Of a stretch of 53,130 nucleotides of DNA, positions 13,601 through 24,028 are shown in pieces. The notes under the pieces were generated by a model. The model was given only the letters and a program-made list of their open reading frames with translations. It did not search any database and was not told where the DNA came from. A program made the translations under genes and the position numbers. Position 1 is the first letter of the stretch; each line of letters starts with the position of its first letter. Origin of the DNA: Mesotaenium endlicherianum (Eukaryota > Streptophyta > Zygnematophyceae > Zygnematales > Mesotaeniaceae); the NCBI GenBank assembly GCA_009602735.1, contig WELA01013579.1, positions 587,382 through 640,511 on the forward strand, read 5' to 3'.

Positions 13601-14496
13601 TGTGCAGCATGATGTGCGCAGAGAGTGTACGCACATAACATATATAGACCTGTGTTGGCGATAGTACACGCCAGTGTACGTGAAAGCAACTTTGCACGTT
13701 ATGCAACCACGCATACACATCCATATGCGACACTTTTGAGCGCGTACATGGAGCCGACAGGGCCGCCACCTGACGTGGGAAGTTGGAGGTTCAAACATAA
13801 AAATGGAAGCCTCGGGATGGGGAACTGTGTGACTATAAGAGTGGGCGTCCTTATAATGCCCAGAAGTGGAAGGAGAAGAAAGCAGGGATTTTCACGCATA
13901 CATCACACCACAGCCTCTTCCAGATACCACTGGAAACCAGAGGCTTGCAAGTGTGCCACCTTCCATACTCGACAAACACGAAGCGTGCTCCAGGCACAGT
14001 AGCCACCAACATGACACATTCTGAAGGGGACATGAAAGGCATCAGATTTGACTTTGTTAATCACATTCTAATGATACAAAGTTCATGAGTATTTTGTGCG
14101 TTTATTCGGAGAGGGTAGCGCAAAACGGGGAGAAAAGGGGAGGGCAAAAAGCAGGGCCACTCTCGACGCAATGATTGCCGTACTACGATGGATAGCTACA
14201 ATGACTACAACGACCGCGCCAGTAAAGAGTTGGCTGCATGATCCATGCAGCTCCGCCAGCGAGCCAGGGCAGCTTGGCTCGGAAATTCATTGCCTCACAA
14301 TAAGCACACATGCCTTGAGGTGCACACACACGCACACACACGCGCGCGCGCGGACACATCTACTTTTCCTCATCTATGGCACAGAATAAACTCTCATGGT
14401 ACAAGCATGCAACATAACGTGCAATCTGACTAGAGCTGCAAGGGAAGCAGGCAAGAAGTGAGCATGATGCAGATGTCTGCTCGCATGTGCAGATCT

Positions 14497-14548
<52 letters not shown>

Positions 14549-15538
14549 AGGCGAAAGCCTGGGAGGAGATGCTCTACCCAGGGCCTCCGTTGCCGACACC
14601 TGGTTGCGGACGAGAGCAGACACGTCATACTTATCGCCTCCAGCCAGCAGGGTCTTTGTCACCTGCAATGCAATGATAATATTGTTTCTTTAATTAAGAG
14701 AAATGTAGAAAGTGTGTACTTGTACAATAGCCAAGTCTATCTGTGATTTCACCATTCATTATCTTTTTGAAACGGAGGGGGAAGCAGCACGCAGCAAGAA
14801 AGATGCACAATAAAGACAATGTGCCGATATTCATATTACACGGGGTACCCTGGATCAAATCATCACCCATTGGTTATCAAAAGTGCACTTATTTGGAAAC
14901 AATGTTGAATGCAACTCTGGCTCATGCCCCCTCACAGCCACTTACTGTGACATCTCAGAATGAGATTCACAAAGGCTCAGTGGGGACGAGTATGTGCCCA
15001 AACTCATACAGTTAACAGGAAGGCACAGAAGACATGAGTGCGGCATACACACGCGAGAATATGCACATACAAACTCATTCCAGTATGCGTCCTGTGACGT
15101 GTACACATGTTTGATGGGGACAAAGAGAAGTCATTCAGCTAGACAGGAAGACACATCAGAATATATTGCATCTGCACATGCAAAGTCATTCAAGAGCGCG
15201 TCTTCTGGTGTTCACACGTATTCTTGAGGCAAAGGGTGAAAAGGGGACCAATTTCTCCCCTATGTTTCGGAGCAGCGTGCACACATGCACGGCGGTATGG
15301 TGCACAAACGGGAACAGGAACACCCTTTGGGAAATTAAAATTGTAGCGACACAAACCACCCGCATCTGGTCAATGAATCGAAAAGAATATTGCGCTGGAC
15401 AATATTCTGCAGCTGAAAGAACGACATAAGATCGTCAATGACACATGCATGATCACTGAGTTACTAAGCCAACTCAAACATGTCTACCTCCAGGCCGACG
15501 CCACTGCTAGCTCCCACGACCAACACTTTCATCCCCAT
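10275..15538 (-). CDS. NAD(P)-binding Rossmann protein, atypical SDR, 6 exons
   Basis: Exons read 15538-15488, 14662-14578, 13563-13358, 12527-12426, 11556-11439 and 10453-10275; phases agree and give 246 residues. The N-terminus KVLVVGASSGVG is the glycine-rich dinucleotide-binding turn. Later blocks are FLRGDVTDPQSL (second half-site), DAVVCTIGA, VDFEGVRNLAAAA, ARFVLVSS and AYFIVRPGGLQ, the usual order in the NAD(P)H-binding/NmrA-like plant proteins related to TIC62 and its single-domain relatives. The standard SDR YxxxK catalytic pair is not evident, as is common in this branch, so a redox or regulatory role cannot be assigned. The fifth-intron donor (CAAG|gtcgca) is weak. Introns carry long CA/TG microsatellites and one gap. 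The frame is open upstream of ATG 15538, so a transit peptide could be longer than shown. Confidence 0.82.
10575..10622. repeat. (CA)n(GA)n microsatellite
   Basis: An almost pure CA run is followed by an AG run, 3' of the SDR gene's last intron acceptor on the minus strand and therefore inside its fifth intron. Confidence 0.9.
11097..11302. other. Assembly gap (206 N)
   Basis: The N run lies within the fifth intron of the SDR gene and is bordered by C homopolymers on both sides, so sequencing probably failed at a poly-C/poly-G tract. Confidence 0.95.
14498..14546. repeat. (CA)n microsatellite
   Basis: An uninterrupted CA/TG dinucleotide run of about 48 bases in the second intron of the SDR gene (TG on the sense strand). 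Confidence 0.95.
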
Positions 15539-15758
15539 CAAGTTTGCGATACCGCTTCTTGAATCGTAGTGCTCCTCTATAGTGAACTGTAGGGCTCCAG
15601 ATGTTCGCAAATTGCGCAAGCACAAGATTCTTACTATACGGGGAGTTACAACAAATGATCCATGCAATGGAGAGCCAAAATTAACGAGCCACAAGCTGTA
15701 GACTTCACGGCTTGAAAATAAAAATATTATACATTACATATGACAATGGTAGGACATG

Positions 15759-15831
15759 TCCGTTGTCGTCCAGCCTGGTTAGGATACCTGGCTTTCACCC
15801 AGGCGACCCGGGTTCAAATCCCGGCAACGGA
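15759..15831 (+). tRNA. trnE-UUC: tRNA-Glu (UUC anticodon)
   Basis: A 73-base cloverleaf. The acceptor arms TCCGTTG and CAACGGA pair. The anticodon arm is CCTGG-CTTTCAC-CCAGG with anticodon TTC at 15794-15796. The T arm contains GGTTCAAATCC, which is also the internal B box. The D arm holds GGTTAGGA. No intron is seen, and CCA is not encoded. A T run (from about 15833) follows directly and would terminate RNA polymerase III. The sequence is of the nuclear plant tRNA-Glu type. It lies 220 bases upstream of the SDR start codon, divergently oriented. Confidence 0.95.
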
Positions 15832-16054
15832 GTTTTTTCGAGGGGCACCTCTTACTCATCTGAGCTTTGCGCTGCATTTATTTACCTTACCTTTTGGTCC
15901 TTCCTTACTTCGTGAGTTGTGGTGTGGCGACTTTTAGTCGTTGAACGGTGTGGCACACATGGCAGCAGTCACGGCGGCCTCACGCAGATGGTCAACAACC
16001 GACTCGTCGAGCAACCTTTCTTACTTTGCATAAGTAAGCGTTGAACGCAACTTG

Positions 16055-16643
16055 CCTAGTTATGGGATTTGCACGTATTGGTCATTTGGCGGCGTATAAC
16101 GCGTATTTCGCCGTATTCGCAAAACACGTATAATAGGCAAATTAATAAATTAAGTAGATAGAGCCGGGTCGCTCCGATTTGCTTCATTCGATTTAAACCA
16201 ATTTGAGAAATTTCGCTTCAATATTCAGTCCGTGCACGTACGGATCTGCCAACTGGACCGGTGACGACGAACAGACTCGGCCAAAACGTGGCGTTGCCAC
16301 TTAACAAGATCGACAATCACTTGTGCCCCCCCCCACTAGATTTTGTGCACATGGCTCCCGACCAATCCTGAGCACTCCCGACAACACCCGACCACTCCCG
16401 ACCACCCCCGTCAGTTGCCCGTCAGCCACTTCTCGCTTGATGAACGACGACTTGACGCGTTTTTGTTATTTGTTTGGTCAGTTTGTCAGAGTCGACGTTT
16501 TTTTGCTTTTCACACGCGCAATCGGTTTTATGTCGGTTTTTTGGCCGACACACGTATTTAGCTCGGAATACGGCAACGGTCGACGTGATACGTGTGTACG
16601 TCCGCGTAGTACGTATACGACAAATACGTTTTCCATAACTAGG
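16055..16643. mobile_element. Inverted-repeat element with CGTAT-rich ends (MITE candidate)
   Basis: The left end begins CCTAGTTATGG (16055-16065) and the right end finishes with its exact reverse complement (16633-16643). Inside both ends the sequence is dense in CGTAT/ATACG words. No transposase frame is present. The only target duplication I can propose is a short TA or CTAG within the repeat borders, so superfamily is undetermined. An element of about 590 bp without coding capacity fits a MITE. Confidence 0.5.
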
Positions 16644-16721
16644 AGCGCAATTTCATAAGTCCCACATGTGGTGTGACCACACAAAACCCAATCAACACGC
16701 GACATCCAGCAATTGTAGGTA

Positions 16722-16988
16722 TTGACAACCATGTCAACTGCAAGGCTGCCCCCGCAAAGGCTTGACAAGGCCTCGTTTGCAGCTGCCAAGTTAGGCAGAG
16801 CTGAAGCCAAGGCCAAGCCGGCAAAAGACGAGTCAGGCAGAGCCGAAGAAAGGGCTATTCAGCCCATGGTTCATTTGCACCGCCACCACGATGGCACTGC
16901 CACGACATGGGACGTGGTCTTGAAACCCACGCGAGTGTGGACGCTGACCGAGAGGTTAAGATTTCACGCGCGAGAATTACAAGGCTAG
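16722..16988 (+). CDS. Unassigned 88-codon ORF
   Basis: It opens with ATG in the context accATGTCA and encodes a basic, Ala/Lys/Arg/Glu-rich N-terminal half followed by HLHRHHDGTATTWDVVLKP. I recognise no domain and find no partner exon before the retroelement. It may be a chance ORF or a leftover first exon. Confidence 0.15.
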   Translation: MTTMSTARLPPQRLDKASFAAAKLGRAEAKAKPAKDESGRAEERAIQPMVHLHRHHDGTATTWDVVLKPTRVWTLTERLRFHARELQG

Positions 16989-17329
16989 CATGCATGTTAA
17001 CCTGACACGACACGGATTAAGCAAAGGATAATTTTAAGAGTGCATGCACGCACGGTGCTTGGGTGGAGCACGTGCCTTGCACACTTGTCATTTCCCTCAC
17101 ATTTTGCCGGAAAGCAAAAGGAGGAGAAGAAAAGGAGGAAGGAGAAAAAGAAAGGCGCGTAAAAGAAGGATTTTCCAAGGCCACAAGAATCCCGAGAAGG
17201 CCCGCTTCCACTGACGTTTGAAGATCCTTACTCCGTTCTCACGCAGTTCTCAAGAAAGAAGTCTAATATGATAGTTAGAGAGCTCGCATATAAGATTTGT
17301 TTGAAGATTCTAGTGCAGGATTATGGACG

Positions 17330-17414
17330 AACAACAGCAAACAGAGACTCAAAAGTTACCCATAAGTTCTAAAGAGCATTAATGGGGTTGATGGGAGTCA
17401 AACAGCTGCTCAGC
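17330..17414 (+). pseudogene. Left remnant of an older gypsy integrase
   Basis: Translated on the plus strand, this matches the integrase segment around [14 protein letters not shown] of the intact element nearby, with an in-frame stop (TAA for the Trp codon before RALMG). It breaks off exactly at the border of the minus-strand retrotransposon and continues at 26224 on the other side. Confidence 0.75.
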
Positions 17415-18140
17415 TGAAATGAATCGACTTACCAAACAGGCGATTAACAATTAATAAAGATCTTTATATCAGCAAGTAATCTTTATGGTATTTTCCGTTA
17501 ATTAGTTAAACTGCAAAGGACAACACACTAGCAGTGAACAATACTCGTAAGTCAAATGCGAGTAAACTAGCATCAATAATGCAAATCAGTAAACTCATAC
17601 ATAAGCAAGGTTAGAAGACAGTGCGTATCAATGGCTTCTCGCCTTGGATTCAGATCTCTCTCAGTAAGCTGTACAAGAGAGTTGGCCTCGTTTCCGAATG
17701 ACGAACTCGAGAGCAATGCCTAGCATATGTACATGGAATGAGTTTACTGTTCAACGGTCAGTGCGATGGCACCGCCTACCCGGGAGTTAACCACGTTGGT
17801 AGGACCTCGGTTAACCAAATCCACCGCCATCTCCCATCATCCCGAATAGCCATCCATCATAGGGATGTCATCTGGCCATTCATCTAGCATATCGCACTTA
17901 GATGCATATCAAGGCAGTTCGCTGCTACCGAGTACGGAAGTCAGCTGCCTGTCAAAGAATGTGTCAGCAAGCTGACTTAAGGTGACCTCAGCCTGCTACT
18001 TCGGGATGAGTCATTAAACTGATATAAAATATAAAGTCCAGCAGACTNATTGATCATTAACTAAAGTTCAGCAGGCTGAAACTTATTTAACTATATTATT
18101 TAAATGAATATTATATCAACCAGTATACTGATTCATTACA
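17415..18140 (-). repeat. 3' LTR of the chromovirus
   Basis: 726 bases, with TG...CA ends on the element's sense strand. It matches 25502-26223 almost throughout, with scattered substitutions and a small indel around the ambiguous base at about 18047. Confidence 0.93.
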
Positions 18141-18153
18141 ATCCCTCCAACTT
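18141..18153 (-). other. Polypurine tract candidate
   Basis: On the sense strand AAGTTGGAGGGAT abuts the start of the 3' LTR. This is the expected place for the primer of plus-strand DNA synthesis. The tract is interrupted by two thymines. Confidence 0.6.
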
Positions 18154-18225
18154 ACCATGTTGTCGCCTCGACAACACTATCACTAATAACAGCGTGCTGT
18201 CCCTCTTATCCCCAGCCTGCTGCCC

Positions 18226-18981
18226 TTAGGAGGGAGATGCTCCTGAGGCCCTATGCTCAGGGGAGCCTGACCTCCTCCTGTCTTGGGGTCTTTTGAAGCC
18301 TGTCAGAGAAGGGGGTTCCGTGTAAGGACCCGGCGGAGAACGCAGTAATTGGGCTGTTTCCTCCTGCACAGTCTGAAGCTGAAGGGAGGCAGCCTTCTCC
18401 TGGGCAGCCCTCAAACTGACAGGTACATATACCAGCATACCGGAAGGATGTTGCATGACATGAGCCAAGGGTACATGCCCTCTCTGCGAGGGAGATGCTA
18501 ACAGACCCCTGGCTATCTCACGAGCAGCCCTCCGGTGTGCCCTGTCCGACTGGGTCTCCTTGCCTGGAGATGGGCTCGGTCCTCTGGCAGTCCCCAGCCA
18601 AGTGATATCCTCCTCTTGAGCGAGTTGCGGCGGGGCCCACCCCGTCTTCTCCCTTACAGGGTATGTGGCAGGTGTCAGGATCACGGCGGGGCTAGTGTCC
18701 TCCTCCTTGCCTTCCTCCTCGTCTTCCTCCGACTCCTCCTCCTCGCCGTCCCCGGGTTCCTCTGAGACTTCTGGGGTCTCCTCTGTCAGCTGCTCCAGCT
18801 CTTCCCGAGAAAAAGAATATCCTACTGACCTTCCCCTTTTGGGTGCTGGTGGGGGCTGCTGAGTCCGGACCGCATAGAGGTCCTTTTCCCCCTGCTTACT
18901 TGCCCATTTGGCATAAGCGTGCTTCCCTTTGGAGAATGACTCTCGGGCCCTGCTTCTGTCCCCCTGCATCTCTTGGCTCAT
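18226..18981 (-). CDS. Extra 3' ORF (distal) of the chromovirus, acidic/Pro-rich
   Basis: From ATG 18981 this gives 251 residues; the frame stays open upstream to about 19035 without an ATG. An N-terminal basic half (ARESFSKGKHAYAKWASK) leads to a long acidic run of Glu/Asp/Ser (GDGEEEESEEDEEEGKEED), then Pro-rich and basic parts. No signal peptide or membrane span is seen, so it does not look like an envelope protein. It lies 85 bases before the 3' LTR. The family is unknown to me; an accessory role is only inferred from position. Confidence 0.6.
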   Translation of the reverse strand: MSQEMQGDRSRARESFSKGKHAYAKWASKQGEKDLYAVRTQQPPPAPKRGRSVGYSFSREELEQLTEETPEVSEEPGDGEEEESEEDEEEGKEEDTSPAVILTPATYPVREKTGWAPPQLAQEEDITWLGTARGPSPSPGKETQSDRAHRRAAREIARGLLASPSQRGHVPLAHVMQHPSGMLVYVPVSLRAAQEKAASLQLQTVQEETAQLLRSPPGPYTEPPSLTGFKRPQDRRRSGSPEHRASGASPS

Positions 18982-19121
18982 GCAGTCTCTGACTCCATCC
19001 AATCTTGGATCCCAAGCTGCAATGTGAGGGGGCAATACTATGTTCCCGTTTAGTCAGTCAGGAAGTCCTCATCCGTCGCCCTGTCATTCTGCTGGTCCCT
19101 CATGTTGATGGTCATCCACCG

Positions 19122-19889
19122 TCAATCAGTGGGCTTTTGCAAGAAGGCAGCGTCTGTCTTTTTGAGAGTACAAGGGTACCAGTGCCCTGCGAAGTCCAGC
19201 TGACTGGTTTCTCTGGCCAAGAATTCCCAGCTCCTCCTCTCCACCTCATTGTACATGGCCTTGAACCTGTTGTGGGGTGTTGAGTCCTTGAAGCTGTCCG
19301 CGTCCATGGGGATCATCCTGATGACCCTATCTGTCCCCCAGATACCAGGAATCGAGACCGCTTCTGCTTCGTTCACCTGGGCCATTGCCTTGGCCTCTCC
19401 GATGGTATATCCTACCATCCTTGTGTAATCGTGGTAGAGGAGGAGCCCTGTGCCGACCTCTATATACTTGTCAAAATTTTTGGATGTCTTCCCTTCCTTC
19501 TGGAGGATTTCCTTCTGCGACTCACTGCGACTTCTCTGGGCATACTTGAAGGCCTCCTCCAGTAGATCAAAGCCCTTGCCCAGCACCGTGTAGCGGTAGC
19601 TGCTGATTCTCCTATGTTCTTCTTCTTCAGCCTGCTGCTTCCGCTTCTCCTCAGCTTGCCTCTCCTCCTCCGCTTTCTTAGCCTCCTCTGCAGCATTTCT
19701 GTCCATTTCTTCCTGCCTCAGTCTGGCCTGTTCCTCCTCCTTCTTCTTCTGTGCCTCCCGCTGTTGTTGGAGTCGTTGTGATTCCCGAGCGGTGATGGAA
19801 GATGATTCGATGTCTCCACGGAATTGCAAGTATTCTGCATGTGCCTCTTCCGCCCTTCGCTTCCTCTCGAGTTCCGACTTTTGAGTCAT
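19122..19889 (-). CDS. Extra 3' ORF (proximal) of the chromovirus, coiled-coil
   Basis: From ATG 19889 this gives 255 residues. Residues about 1-95 are dominated by Glu/Lys/Arg/Gln heptads (for example QREAQKKKEEEQARLRQEE), a strong coiled coil. The second half is globular-looking, with DLLEEAFKYAQRSRSESQKE, a KYIEVGTGLLLYHDYTRMVG stretch and a Trp/Phe-rich end. It starts about 320 bases after the pol stop in a different frame, so it would need its own RNA, splicing or reinitiation. Not recognised as any standard retroelement protein. Confidence 0.65.
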   Translation of the reverse strand: MTQKSELERKRRAEEAHAEYLQFRGDIESSSITARESQRLQQQREAQKKKEEEQARLRQEEMDRNAAEEAKKAEEERQAEEKRKQQAEEEEHRRISSYRYTVLGKGFDLLEEAFKYAQRSRSESQKEILQKEGKTSKNFDKYIEVGTGLLLYHDYTRMVGYTIGEAKAMAQVNEAEAVSIPGIWGTDRVIRMIPMDADSFKDSTPHNRFKAMYNEVERRSWEFLARETSQLDFAGHWYPCTLKKTDAAFLQKPTD

Positions 19890-20209
19890 CCTGCTCAATC
19901 ATAAACACAATGCAGTTAGTGAAGTCATGATATTTTGCCGCTACTGAGTGCCCTTGATGAAGAGGGACGCGATCGAGAGAGTTCCTAGAGTGGAATACCT
20001 GGTGTGAGCGACTATAAGGAAAATTTTGGAGAGCAAGTGAGTGTGAGCGCAGGTTGAGTGGGTAATATGGTGATCAGAGACTACCACTCCCTCCAAATTA
20101 AATTTAAAGGTGGGCTGCCTGTCACAACTGTCACTAACTGTCACATCTTCCTCCAACTTATATGGAGATAGGACCTCCTGTCACCTTTTCGGGTCAACTG
20201 AAATGACTG

Positions 20210-23200
20210 TTAGGGAGGTGCCCCAACCGCCCGAAGGTGGAACCGTTTCAACGCCCCTTTGGCATGGGTCAGCTGATCTTTAAATTCCCAAGTGTCCGCA
20301 GAGGCATCGTAACCCTTCCATCGGATGAGGTACTTCATGACATATTTAGACGAACGACGGACCGAGCGAGCGTCTAAAATCTCATCGACCTCATATTCCT
20401 CAGGGTCGCCGTCCCGGACAGCGGGGACCGGTCCCGGTTGGACAGGTAACCGACCTGTGAACAGTGTATCACCTTTGATGTACGGTTCCAGGAAGGAGAC
20501 ATTGAAGACCAGGTGCCCCTTGTATTCAGCTGACATGTTCAGTTTGTAAGCATTCTGACCGACACGTCGGACCACCGAATATGGACCGACCCAGACAGGG
20601 CCAAGCTTTTTCTTGACCACACCAGGGAGGTACAGGTGCTGAGAATGCAGTTTGACTAAATCCCCCTTGGAAAATGTCAGTTCCCGACGGTGTTGATTAG
20701 CGTATTTTTGTTGGTTTTCTTGGGCCTTGTGCAAGTTTCGTTGGACTTCNTGGACTTTTGACAGGGTGTCAGCAAACTTCTGAGTTAACTGGAGGGAGAC
20801 CGGGTTGTCAATCCCTTCAGGGTGAGTTAAAGATTCCCCTAGCACATCTAGAGGAGACTTGGGGACTCTACCCAGGCTGGGTTCAAAAGGAGTCTTGCCC
20901 GTTGACGCGTGCACCGCACTGTTGACCGCAAACTGAATTTGAGGCAACAGGTCATCCCAATTATCTTGTTTTTGGTTAATATATGCTCTCAGCACCTCCT
21001 GCAAAACTCGGTTAGTTCTTTCAGTCTGCCCATCCGTCTGAGGGTGGTTTGCTGTGCTGAGCAGCTGTTTGACTCCCATTAACCCCATTAAAGCTCTCCA
21101 GAACTTAGAGGTGAATTTTGAGTCTCTGTCTGAGATGATATTAGAAGGGAGCCCATGTTGGCATACTACATGGTTGTAAAACTGTCTCGCTGTTTCGAGT
21201 GCAGTCACTTTGACAGTTGTGGGGATAAAAATGACCATTTTTGTCAGTTTATCCACGACTACCAGTATTGAATCATGCCCGTTGGCAGTTCTTGGTAGTG
21301 AGACCACCCAGTCCATGGATATAGTTTCCCAGCGTCCCGCTGGGATGGGTAGCGGTTGCAAGAGACCTCCGGGTGGTGTGTGCCGAGACTTATTTCTCTG
21401 ACACTGGTCACAGGACTTGACATATTTCAAGACCTCCCGGGGTAACCCCTCCCAATGATAATGTTTTGCCAGTTTGCCAACAGTTTTGGCCTGCCCCAAA
21501 TGTCCACCCAGGAGACTGTCATGAGCTTGACTCAGTAAGAGAGACCTTATTTCCAAATTATTAGGAATGACCAGCTTCAGCCTGCCTGAAGTGGTTTCAG
21601 TCACCCAGACCCCTCCCTTGAGCTTATACCCGAGTGCAGTAGCACGACACACACCAGTAGTGGGGCTGGGCTCAAATGTTGGGTCAGAAAGGTAGGCTTT
21701 CCTAAGTTGTTCAAGGAAGGACTTTTTCACCTTTAGTGAAGTGAGTGCACACAGGACTTTATCTACAGTATGCTGACTAAAGTTCCTTTCTTGCAAGTCA
21801 GGTCTTCTAGAGAGTGCATCAGCAGGATTCAACATCCTTGGTTTGTAGTCGATCTGGACTTGGAACTGCTCCAGCATCTGGCTCCAGCGGTTCTCTCTCC
21901 TCGACAGCTTGGACTTCTTCTGAAAGTGGGTCAGAGCTAGATGATCTGTAATCACCTTAAAAGCTTTACCATGTAAGTATGCTCTCCACTGTTTGAGTAC
22001 ATGAATGATAGCTAGCAGCTCTTTATCATGCACTGAGTAATTAATCTCCGCTGGATTAAATTTCATAGACTCATACAACACAGGATGCCACTCCTGCCGT
22101 ACCTTACCATCCTTTGTGGTTTTGTCAGCAGGCTGCAACAAAATAGCACCCATGGCAAAATCAGAGGCATTAGTAACCACCTGCACTGGTCTGCTGGGGT
22201 CATACACGGCTAGCACTGGGGCAGAACAAAGGTCATCTTTAAGGGTCTGGAAGGCAGCCTGCTGCTCTTCCCCCCACACATACCCGATGTCTTTCTTAGT
22301 AAGGTCAGTCAGTTTACTGGCCTTTGTGGAATAATTTTCAATAAATCTCCTATAGTAGTTAGCCAACCCGAGGAAGGATCTAACTTCAGAGACAGACTGT
22401 GGTACTGGCCAGTCCCTTATGGTCTGGACTTTCTTAGGATCCACACTGATGCCCTCTTTACTGACAACGTGGCCTAAGAATTCAATACTTTCCTTAAAGA
22501 AATCACACTTGCTCATTTTAGCATACAAGTGATTTTTCCGCAGAGTGTCCAGCACTTTCTTTAAGTGTTCAGTGTGCTGAGCTTCATCTTTAGAGAAAAT
22601 TAAAATATCATCCAGGAAAACTTGCACAAACTTATCCAAATAAGGTCTGAAAATGTCATTCATAGCACCCATGAAGGTAGCAGGAGCATTAGTCAGTCCA
22701 AATGGCATCACGTTGAACTCATAGTGTCCATAACGTGTGCGGAAGGCAGTCTTGTGTTCATCCCCCTCAGCAATTCTGATTTGATGATAACCACTCTTGA
22801 GATCTATCTTACTGAACACCTTAGCACCAGACAGGGTATCAAGCAAGTCCTCGATTCTGGGTAAAGCATACTTGTTCTTTACTGTAATTCTGTTCAGGGC
22901 TCTGTAATCCACACACATCCGCATACTGCCATCCTTTTTCTTAACAAATAGGATAGGTGCGCCGTACGGTGATTTACTGGGAGAAATGTAACCATTTTCC
23001 TCCAGCTCTGCAATCTGTGTTTTCAACTCCTCACTCTCCAAATAAGACAAGCCATACGTGCGTTGCCAGGGTGGCTGGCTACCAGGTAATAAATCAATCC
23101 TATGATCTACTTCCCGCTTAGGGGGTAGTCCTGGAGGCATATTAAACACATCCGTGTACTGAGCAACAATGTTTGCAGCAGTAGGGTGTTCCGGAGGGTG

Positions 23201-24028
23201 TACCTTTTTCTCAACCACTTCTTCAGGTTGAGGAGGTACCTCTCTTAGCAGCAGACAGAACATTCTGTCTTCCTTCTGGTTCCAGCTTTTGACGAACTCC
23301 ATTGCATTCAGCAACTTGCATCCTTCTGGAAGCCTCTTCTTTTCCTTCATTTGCCATCCACACAGGACAAGAGGAAGAGCACTGGTGGGTGCCAAGTCAG
23401 TCTGCCCATCACTGGCTCCTCTCACTTTAACTGTACCTCTGCTCCAACACACTTCAGCTTGATGTCTATTAAGCCAGGACCTGCCTAGCACGAGATCATA
23501 AAAGCCAGTGTTGAGTACCTCAAATGTAAGCGTTTCAGTTAGAACTGCAATGCCAGAACCTAACTGGACCTCAATAGGCTTGGTTATAACTCCTCCCGGG
23601 ATACTTGAGGCATCTCCAAGGAATATTTTTCTATTCCCTTGGGTGACAGTAGGCAGCCTTAGCCGCTTAACTAAGTCCTTGTGGATAAAAGTATGTGACG
23701 CCCCTCCGTCAACAAATGCCCTCACCTTCCTACCTGCAATCATGCAATGCAGTAGGATAGGGGGGACTGTCTTTTCCTGACTTTCGCATTGTTCTCCTGA
23801 CGTAGCAAAGAAATGTTGGACATCAGGTGGAACAAGAGCATCCAGAGTGTGCACTCTCTGGACGTCTATATTACTGATGGTCTCCTTTATCTGTTTGTCA
23901 GGCATGCATAGTGAATCCAGTTCAGCAGGACCCATAATACCTGCTACGAGGGCAGCTAGTGACGACTCACTATCTCTAGCATCCTCACAGTCAGTAGACT
24001 GGATTACCGACTGTTGCTGTCTTTTAAA
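20210..24028 (-). CDS. pol: Pol polyprotein (protease-RT-RNase H-integrase-chromodomain)
   Basis: The frame is open from about 24112 but has no ATG there; entry is most likely by -1 frameshift at 24022-24028. Counting from 24112: aspartic protease around residue 135 (FVDGGAS, where DS/TG is usual), reverse transcriptase with VFLDD near 500, RNase H near 645 ([11 protein letters not shown]), integrase with an N-terminal His/Cys zinc site (HDSLLGGH ... CDQC) and catalytic Asp/Asp/Glu near 932, 995 and 1030, and a chromodomain at about 1237-1290 ([16 protein letters not shown]). The chromodomain places it among chromoviruses, which use it to guide integration to chromatin marks. The first RNase H catalytic Asp is Asn (codon AAT at 22171-22169), which should disable that enzyme. 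Otherwise the frame is intact; one codon near 20750 is ambiguous. Confidence 0.95.
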   Translation of the reverse strand, partial: FKRQQQSVIQSTDCEDARDSESSLAALVAGIMGPAELDSLCMPDKQIKETISNIDVQRVHTLDALVPPDVQHFFATSGEQCESQEKTVPPILLHCMIAGRKVRAFVDGGASHTFIHKDLVKRLRLPTVTQGNRKIFLGDASSIPGGVITKPIEVQLGSGIAVLTETLTFEVLNTGFYDLVLGRSWLNRHQAEVCWSRGTVKVRGASDGQTDLAPTSALPLVLCGWQMKEKKRLPEGCKLLNAMEFVKSWNQKEDRMFCLLLREVPPQPEEVVEKKVHPPEHPTAANIVAQYTDVFNMPPGLPPKREVDHRIDLLPGSQPPWQRTYGLSYLESEELKTQIAELEENGYISPSKSPYGAPILFVKKKDGSMRMCVDYRALNRITVKNKYALPRIEDLLDTLSGAKVFSKIDLKSGYHQIRIAEGDEHKTAFRTRYGHYEFNVMPFGLTNAPATFMGAMNDIFRPYLDKFVQVFLDDILIFSKDEAQHTEHLKKVLDTLRKNHLYAKMSKCDFFKESIEFLGHVVSKEGISVDPKKVQTIRDWPVPQSVSEVRSFLGLANYYRRFIENYSTKASKLTDLTKKDIGYVWGEEQQAAFQTLKDDLCSAPVLAVYDPSRPVQVVTNASDFAMGAILLQPADKTTKDGKVRQEWHPVLYESMKFNPAEINYSVHDKELLAIIHVLKQWRAYLHGKAFKVITDHLALTHFQKKSKLSRRENRWSQMLEQFQVQIDYKPRMLNPADALSRRPDLQERNFSQHTVDKVLCALTSLKVKKSFLEQLRKAYLSDPTFEPSPTTGVCRATALGYKLKGGVWVTETTSGRLKLVIPNNLEIRSLLLSQAHDSLLGGHLGQAKTVGKLAKHYHWEGLPREVLKYVKSCDQCQRNKSRHTPPGGLLQPLPIPAGRWETISMDWVVSLPRTANGHDSILVVVDKLTKMVIFIPTTVKVTALETARQFYNHVVCQHGLPSNIISDRDSKFTSKFWRALMGLMGVKQLLSTANHPQTDGQTERTNRVLQEVLRAYINQKQDNWDDLLPQIQFAVNSAVHASTGKTPFEPSLGRVPKSPLDVLGESLTHPEGIDNPVSLQLTQKFADTLSKVXEVQRNLHKAQENQQKYANQHRRELTFSKGDLVKLHSQHLYLPGVVKKKLGPVWVGPYSVVRRVGQNAYKLNMSAEYKGHLVFNVSFLEPYIKGDTLFTGRLPVQPGPVPAVRDGDPEEYEVDEILDARSVRRSSKYVMKYLIRWKGYDASADTWEFKDQLTHAKGALKRFHLRAVGAPP
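23987..24028 (-). promoter_or_regulatory. -1 ribosomal frameshift signal (gag to pol)
   Basis: The slippery heptamer T TTA AAA sits in the gag frame (24028-24022), nine codons before the gag stop. After a 7-base spacer, ACAGTC (24014-24009) can pair with GACTGT (23992-23987) across a 16-base loop. Slipping back by one base enters the pol frame exactly. A short stem or pseudoknot at this spacing is what -1 frameshift signals need. Confidence 0.75.

Noticed and set aside
13016..13612. 198-codon plus-strand ORF
   Set aside because: Antisense to SDR exon 3, with low-complexity Arg/Glu runs from a GA-rich tract.
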